Shown piece after piece: positions 30,401 to 32,175 of a stretch of 32,175 bases of DNA. Under the pieces are notes generated by a model. The model made no database searches, was not told where the DNA came from, and saw only the letters and a program-made list of their open reading frames with translations. Source of the DNA: an uncultured Eubacteriales bacterium (GTDB lineage: Bacteria; Bacillota; Clostridia; Christensenellales; CAG-917); assembly GCA_900322215.1 (NCBI GenBank), contig ONYW01000017.1, forward strand, positions 1 through 32,175, given 5' to 3'. A program made the position numbers and the translations under genes. The first letter of the stretch is position 1. Each line of letters starts with the position of its first letter.

Positions 30401-30478
30401 CTTTTGTTTGTCTTTTACAAAGAGTCTTAAGATTGCTTTTACAAATTTTGGCGGATTTATGCAAATAATTTTGTTCAT
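30392..30478 (-). CDS. spoVM: Stage V sporulation protein SpoVM (28 residues)
   Basis: A tiny gene with sequence MNKIICINPPKF-VKAILRLF and a short basic tail (VKDKQKGQ). It matches the SpoVM pattern of a hydrophobic N-terminus, Pro-Lys-Phe, then an amphipathic helix x3-I-(L/V)-R. SpoVM is the curvature-sensing peptide that anchors the spore coat basement layer (SpoIVA) on the forespore membrane and also inhibits FtsH. GGAGGTC lies 4 nt before the ATG. A terminator overlaps the stop. In Bacillus spoVM likewise sits between rpe-thiN and rpmB, and that position is the strongest support. Identity from motif, size and synteny; no search was run. Confidence 0.78.
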   Translation of the reverse strand: MNKIICINPPKFVKAILRLFVKDKQKGQ

Positions 30479-30508
30479 ACGACCTCCATGCGTTTATTTT
30501 TATCAAAA

Positions 30509-30538
30509 TATGTATAGAAATCTTGTTTTGTTAATATT
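30509..30538 (-). promoter_or_regulatory. Possible sporulation (SigE-like) promoter of spoVM
   Basis: On the minus strand an AATATT element (30538-30533) is followed by a 16-nt spacer and TATACATA (30516-30509), similar to the mother-cell SigE pattern (ATATT and CATACAAT). Match is partial in AT-rich DNA. Confidence 0.28.
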
Positions 30539-30539
30539 T

Positions 30540-30730
30540 AGTGTCGTTTTACAAATAAGAAATTTTAGAAGTCACTAACTATTTGGCTAATTATATTAAA
30601 TTGAAGATAAAAACTCGGACAATTAATGATATAAATCCGTAAAAATTGATAGAATAAATTATGTAATGCAAAAATCACATCATACTATCAAAAGAGGAAA
30701 TAATAGGGCTGTGAAGAGTAAGATTTAAGC
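30540..30730. other. AT-rich intergenic stretch, no supported gene
   Basis: Only very short frames occur. One plus-strand frame of 20 codons (ATG at 30664, basic, ending just before the hairpin at 30731) lacks an SD. A short transcript ending at the 30731-30756 terminator is possible, but no good promoter is visible. Confidence 0.4.
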
Positions 30731-30756
30731 AAAAAGCAAATGAATATTTGCTTTTT
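30731..30756 (+). terminator. Plus-strand terminator hairpin upstream of rpmB's 3' end
   Basis: AAAAAGCAAA (30731-30740) pairs perfectly with TTTGCTTTTT (30747-30756) around TGAATA. It works in either direction by symmetry; the transcript it serves on the plus strand is unknown. Confidence 0.6.
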
Positions 30757-30759
30757 AAC

Positions 30760-30788
30760 AAAAAAAATCCTTCCTGAAAACAGGAAGG
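30760..30788 (-). terminator. Terminator of rpmB
   Basis: On the minus strand CCTTCCTG-TTTT-CAGGAAGG followed by a T8 run, 21 bp after the rpmB stop. Confidence 0.92.
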
Positions 30789-30809
30789 AAAGTATATCGT
30801 TATATAAAA

Positions 30810-31001
30810 TTATGCACGATCTACTTTGCCGGAACGAAGGCAACGTGCGCAAACGTAAACTTCTTGAACGCCACCGGACGGAGTGTTGACTTTGACTTTT
30901 TGGACGTTTGGTGCCCAACTACGTCTCGTCTTTCTGTTTGAGTGGCTAACTGCGTTTCCGCTCATTCTACCTTTTCCACAAACACTGCATACTCTTGACA
31001 T
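30810..31001 (-). CDS. rpmB: 50S ribosomal protein L28 (zinc-binding C+ form)
   Basis: A 63-residue L28. It has [19 protein letters not shown] and the usual PNVQKVKV segment. Two CxxC pairs, CSVC near the N-terminus and CARC near the C-terminus, make it the zinc-binding (C+) type. AGGAGGT SD precedes the ATG. It is transcribed against its neighbours rpe and yloU, as in Bacillus. Confidence 0.97.
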   Translation of the reverse strand: MSRVCSVCGKGRMSGNAVSHSNRKTRRSWAPNVQKVKVNTPSGGVQEVYVCARCLRSGKVDRA

Positions 31002-31046
31002 ATATTTGTACCTCCTAATTGGACAGTTTCATACTTGAACAGCGTA

Positions 31047-31075
31047 ATTGTAGCAAATAATAAAACCTTTTGCAA
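31047..31075 (-). promoter_or_regulatory. Promoter of rpmB
   Basis: On the minus strand TTGCAA (31075-31070), 17-bp spacer, TACAAT (31052-31047), about 45 nt before the start codon. Confidence 0.7.
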
Positions 31076-31103
31076 CCGATTTGCAGCAAAATTTAACATT
31101 TAG

Positions 31104-31132
31104 TTGCAAAAAAATTTTATATATAGTATATT
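31104..31132 (+). promoter_or_regulatory. Promoter of the yloU-fakA operon
   Basis: TTGCAA (31104-31109), 17-bp spacer, TATATT (31127-31132), divergent from the rpmB promoter; start expected about 13 nt before the yloU ATG, so the leader is very short and lacks a strong SD (only TAGGT). Confidence 0.6.
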
Positions 31133-31152
31133 TTATAAAGTAGGTAAAGAAT

Positions 31153-31503
31153 ATGTTGCTCACAACTTCAAATAAATTCGGAAAAATTTTAATCAGTTCG
31201 GACGCTGTCAAGATTATGGCGGCGCATACCGCACTTGAATGCTACGGCGTGGTAGATCTTGTATCCCGCCGTTTTTCCGATAATTTCAGCCGCGCATTTT
31301 CAAAATCCGAACTCGGAAAAGGCGTCAATGTTCAAATCATCGACAACCTTGTTTACGTCGAGGTTTCCGCAGTGCTGAAAGTTGGAGTCAATATCGAGGC
31401 AGTAAAAAAGTCTTTGATGGATGCGGTCAAATTTTCACTCGAAACGTTTACGGGTATGAGCGTCAAGCGCGTACACGTCGACGTCGTTGGCATCCGCGTA
31501 TAA
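31153..31503 (+). CDS. yloU: Asp23/Gls24 family protein (YloU)
   Basis: A 116-residue alkaline-shock-like protein. ILISSDAVKIMAAHTALECYGVVDL matches the family N-terminal helix, and the end VKRVHVDVVGIRV matches the usual VxxVNVxVxGVxx strand. The family is linked to cell-envelope homeostasis; YloU itself is paired with FakA in nearly all Firmicutes. It is followed 10 nt later by fakA with its own GAGG SD. Confidence 0.93.
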   Translation: MLLTTSNKFGKILISSDAVKIMAAHTALECYGVVDLVSRRFSDNFSRAFSKSELGKGVNVQIIDNLVYVEVSAVLKVGVNIEAVKKSLMDAVKFSLETFTGMSVKRVHVDVVGIRV

Positions 31504-31513
31504 TAGAGGAAAA

Positions 31514-32175
31514 ATGGACAAAATAGATAGTTTAAAATTCAAGGAAATGCTCGCGGGAGGCGTTAAGTGCTTAGAACTTAACCGCGCAACCGTCGATGAA
31601 CTCAACGTTTTCCCTGTCCCTGACGGCGATACCGGCACGAATATGTTCATGACGGTGTCTTCCGCGCTTCGTGAGGTGAATGCAAGCGGATCTCTTCTTA
31701 TCGACGAGGTCGCTTTGGCGTTTTCAAAGGGAGCGCTCAAGGGCGCGCGCGGAAATTCCGGCGTCATTTCTTCACAAATATTCAAAGGTTTTTCCGTCGC
31801 ACTTCAAGGCAAGGCAGATCTCAACCAAAAGACTTTTGCCGAATGCTTGAAGAAGGGCGCGGAAATCGCATACGGTGCAGTTACAAAACCAAAAGAAGGC
31901 ACGATACTCACAGTCATTCGCGTTATGGCGGAGACGGCAACATCGCTTGCAAAGAGCAGAAGAAAGCAGGAATTTGAGGTTTTCTTCAAAAAAGTCCTCG
32001 ACGCAGGCGAGGAAATCCTCCAAAAAACTCCCGAAATGTTGCCTGTTCTTGCAAAAGCAGGCGTTGTCGACGCAGGCGGAAGAGGTCTTCTCACCATCTT
32101 CGACGGTATGTACAGGACTCTCATCGGAGAGGAACTCGTGTTACTCAGCGGAGAGACCGTCAAGTCAAACTTCCA
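31514..32175 (+). CDS. fakA: DAK2/DhaL-domain fatty acid kinase FakA/YloV (5' part only)
   Basis: The first 220 codons are visible; the frame is open at the right edge. The DhaL nucleotide-binding domain shows NVFPVPDGDTGTNM (Asp residues hold Mg-ATP), GARGNSGVISSQIF and VVDAGGRGLL. FakA phosphorylates fatty acids held by FakB for phospholipid synthesis; full proteins are about 550 residues. Start ATG 31514 follows AGAGGA. Gene order yloU-yloV as in Bacillus. Confidence 0.93.
   Translation, partial: MDKIDSLKFKEMLAGGVKCLELNRATVDELNVFPVPDGDTGTNMFMTVSSALREVNASGSLLIDEVALAFSKGALKGARGNSGVISSQIFKGFSVALQGKADLNQKTFAECLKKGAEIAYGAVTKPKEGTILTVIRVMAETATSLAKSRRKQEFEVFFKKVLDAGEEILQKTPEMLPVLAKAGVVDAGGRGLLTIFDGMYRTLIGEELVLLSGETVKSNF

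Overview
The window looks like a chromosomal segment of an uncultured member of the Clostridia (Bacillota). The main argument is gene order. From 19324 to the right edge it runs yicC-gmk-rpoZ-coaBC-priA-def-fmt-rsmB-rlmN-rsgA-rpe-spoVM-rpmB-yloU-yloV/fakA, which is the Bacillus/Clostridium block with several members missing (remA, the prpC-prkC phosphatase/kinase pair, thiN). A 28-codon SpoVM-like gene, found by eye on the minus strand at 30392-30478, points to an endospore-forming lineage. Base composition is moderate in the core genes and clearly more AT-rich in the 4.4-7.1-8.8 kb stretch.

Layout. (1) 1-3889: end of a sugar-catabolic cluster, with the 3' end of a KDG-kinase-like PfkB kinase, a sugar isomerase/epimerase, a Gfo/Idh/MocA oxidoreductase and a type-B carboxylesterase. 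(2) 3963-4438: a sigma70-type promoter, a structured leader, three tandem ~66-bp tRNA-Ser-like hairpin units, a true tRNA-Ser(GGA) and its terminator. (3) 4400-8832: a small genomic island bounded by 17-bp direct repeats that include the tRNA 3' end. It carries one operon: HTH-Dam methyltransferase fusion, PD-(D/E)XK nuclease, second DNA methyltransferase, and a DUF262/DUF1524 (GmrSD-type) protein. No integrase is present. (4) 8906-12305: ferritin-like protein, a secreted and C-terminally anchored lipase-like hydrolase, and a four-helix membrane protein. (5) 12306-12897: about 590 bp without a credible gene but rich in stem-loops. (6) 12898-19079: a minus-strand protein with a very long charged tail and two DUF1508 domains, then PcrA helicase and LigA on the plus strand. 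(7) 19324-32175: the conserved nucleotide, translation and ribosome-maturation block described above.

How the parts work together. The island combines a DpnII-like two-methylase plus nuclease restriction unit with a modification-dependent (type IV-like) nuclease, so it would police both unmodified and foreign-modified DNA. The most unusual feature is the tRNA-Ser-like hairpin array just upstream of the tRNA in which the island sits. Each unit starts with the tRNA 5' end, rebuilds an acceptor-like stem and replaces everything between with one hairpin. One unit keeps the fold with different sequence, which suggests selection on RNA structure.
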